Shown here: positions 31,830 through 32,545 of the stretch, piece by piece
How positions within the stretch are numbered: the first letter of the stretch is position 1
How the letters are laid out: every line of letters begins with the position of its first letter
Assembly: GCA_009781855.1 (NCBI GenBank)
Contig: WQUY01000024.1
Coordinates: forward strand, 1 to 32,545
Reading direction: 5' to 3'
DNA length: 32,545 bases
From: Oscillospiraceae bacterium
GTDB taxonomy: Bacteria > Bacillota > Clostridia > Oscillospirales > Oscillospiraceae
Translations under genes and position numbers: made by a program
The notes under the pieces: generated by a model
The model's database searches: none
Told to the model about the DNA's origin: nothing
Seen by the model: the letters and a program-made list of their open reading frames with translations, nothing else

Positions 31830-31858
31830 TTGCGCTTGTGACAAAAGTAAGGTATAAT
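31830..31858 (+). promoter_or_regulatory. Sigma-70-type promoter upstream of regulator pair 2
   Basis: TTGCGC (31830-31835), a 17-base spacer and a consensus TATAAT (31853-31858). The spacer (TTGTGACAAAAGTAAGG) and the upstream TACATTTTATTACAAA match the promoter of the giant surface gene at 2399-2427. It is about 180 bases from the TTG start, with the conserved CCGAACA leader in between. Confidence 0.62.
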
Positions 31859-31978
31859 AAAATAAGACAAATGTTAACGGTCATCATTAAAAATAGCAAG
31901 AAATAAAGCCTTCTAAAATGATGTCTTGTTTGCTCTTGAAATTTTTTAAAAAAAATTTTAAAATTTAATTCAGGTTTT

Positions 31979-32011
31979 CCGAACATCTCCCCTATAAGTA
32001 AGTATAAGGGG
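31979..32011 (+). promoter_or_regulatory. Conserved CCGAACA plus palindrome leader of regulator pair 2
   Basis: CCGAACA (31979-31985) then CCCCTATA (31989-31996), loop AGTAAG, TATA and GGGG (32003-32011, one bulged A). Spacing and loop are the same as in copy 1 at 10454-10484, although the surrounding bases have changed, which indicates selection on the element. Confidence 0.5.
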
Positions 32012-32039
32012 AAAATATGAGATGAAAGGAAGATTTCTA

Positions 32040-32411
32040 TTGGATGGGGCAATGCAAATGAACAGCGGAAGACAATCGCCTGAATTTTCGATGCGGATAG
32101 AGATGCCGGAAGTGCCAAAAGCCTTTATAACCCGGGATAAGGTGAAACTCGTATTATGTCATACCGCCGAAGACTTTGGATATGAAGAACAGCAGGCGTT
32201 ATACTTTTACTGTTTCTTGAATAAGCCGATCAGCGAGATTGCAGAAAAAATTGGGTTATCCCAATCACATGTTGTAAGCGTGCTGAGGCTTTATTCGGAA
32301 AGGTTGACAAACAAGCTGAACCTTTTCAAAAAAGCGTTGCCATACGATGCGGATGACGTATTGCCTGTCAGCGAAATACTTTTGCAATATGATAATAGCG
32401 AATTGGCCTGA
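32040..32411 (+). CDS. Small sigma-70 region 4-like HTH protein (copy 2)
   Basis: 123 residues from TTG 32040, chosen to match copy 1 and because AAAGGA (32025-32030) lies nine bases upstream; an in-frame ATG at 32022 would put that site inside the coding region. The protein is close to copy 1 over its whole length (RIEMPEVP, EEQQALYFYCFLNKPISEIA, SERLT.KL.LFKKALPYDA, DVLPVSEILLQ) and diverges mainly at the two ends. Lys/Asp changes such as IDRGKVKLAL to ITRDKVKLVL are scattered, so the copies are paralogues rather than a very recent duplication. It probably works with the sigma factor that starts 40 bases downstream. Confidence 0.8.
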   Translation: MDGAMQMNSGRQSPEFSMRIEMPEVPKAFITRDKVKLVLCHTAEDFGYEEQQALYFYCFLNKPISEIAEKIGLSQSHVVSVLRLYSERLTNKLNLFKKALPYDADDVLPVSEILLQYDNSELA

Positions 32412-32451
32412 ATCAAACCGGCTATGATAAAAAAATTGGAGAGATAAGAAC

Positions 32452-32545
32452 ATGCCTATTGCCTACGGCGACCACAAAAACTTTGACAGTTTGATCGAAC
32501 AGTTAAACAATGGTGACCCTGGTGCCTTTGAAGAAATCTACAAAA
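32452..32545 (+). CDS. Second membrane-type ECF sigma factor, N-terminus only (partial)
   Basis: The ATG at 32452, with GGAGAG upstream at 32438-32443, opens a frame that reaches the right edge after 31 codons. It matches the start of the sigma factor at 10923 (MPIAYGDHKNFDSLIEQLNN against MSTVNGDYKDFDNLIEQLNN, then GDPGAFEEIYK in both). Only the beginning of sigma region 2 is present, so whether it also has the membrane anchor cannot be seen. Confidence 0.75.
   Translation, partial: MPIAYGDHKNFDSLIEQLNNGDPGAFEEIYK

Noticed and set aside
31642-32118. A minus-strand open frame of 158 codons with hydrophobic stretches.
   Set aside because: It overlaps the conserved promoter, the CCGAACA leader and the start of the second regulator gene, and the hydrophobicity comes from AT-rich DNA.

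Overview
The window looks like a chromosomal accessory region of a Gram-positive, low-to-mid G+C anaerobe, most likely an uncultured member of the Clostridia (Bacillota). The basis is purine-rich Shine-Dalgarno sites with some TTG/GTG starts, S-layer homology (SLH) cell-wall anchors, InlB-type (Listeria-Bacteroides) repeats, BspA-type (DUF285) leucine-rich repeats, a PxTG-type sorting signal and a Sec-secreted WapA-like RHS protein. Taxonomy is inference; there is no rRNA or other marker gene.

Layout. (1) 1-2165, minus strand: a transaldolase-family enzyme followed by a BTAD/SARP-type regulator that runs off the left edge, with one sigma-70 promoter at 2195-2223. (2) 2515-10347, plus strand: a 2610-residue secreted surface protein with about 50 Pmp-like beta-helix repeats, a His/Cys-rich N-terminal module and three C-terminal SLH domains. 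(3) 10519-17791: a small sigma-region-4-like protein, an ECF sigma factor carrying its own transmembrane segment and outer domain, then an 1825-residue InlB-repeat/SLH protein. (4) 17792-18195: an intergenic region with four consecutive hairpins over 160 nt. (5) 18196-29588: a plant-type LRR/SLH protein broken by a one-base frameshift, a 2464-residue RHS/YD-repeat protein ending in a lipase-like domain, two tandem paralogous single-pass membrane proteins (candidate immunity proteins) and a multi-pass membrane protein. (6) 29701-31461: a BspA-type LRR protein with a VPQTG sorting signal, then a clear terminator. (7) 31508-32545: palindromes, a promoter resembling the one before the first surface gene, and a second copy of the small regulator plus sigma-factor pair, cut by the right edge.

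How it may work together (inference). Nearly everything from 2515 onward is exported to the cell surface or regulates genes that are. The small HTH protein plus membrane-tethered sigma factor occurs twice with the same leader (CCGAACA, then a CCCTATA-AGTAAG-TATAGGG palindrome), which fits an autoregulated switch in front of surface-protein cassettes. The RHS-lipase gene overlapping one candidate immunity gene and followed by its paralogue has the architecture of a contact-dependent polymorphic toxin locus; the LRR/SLH protein six bases upstream could be its surface partner.
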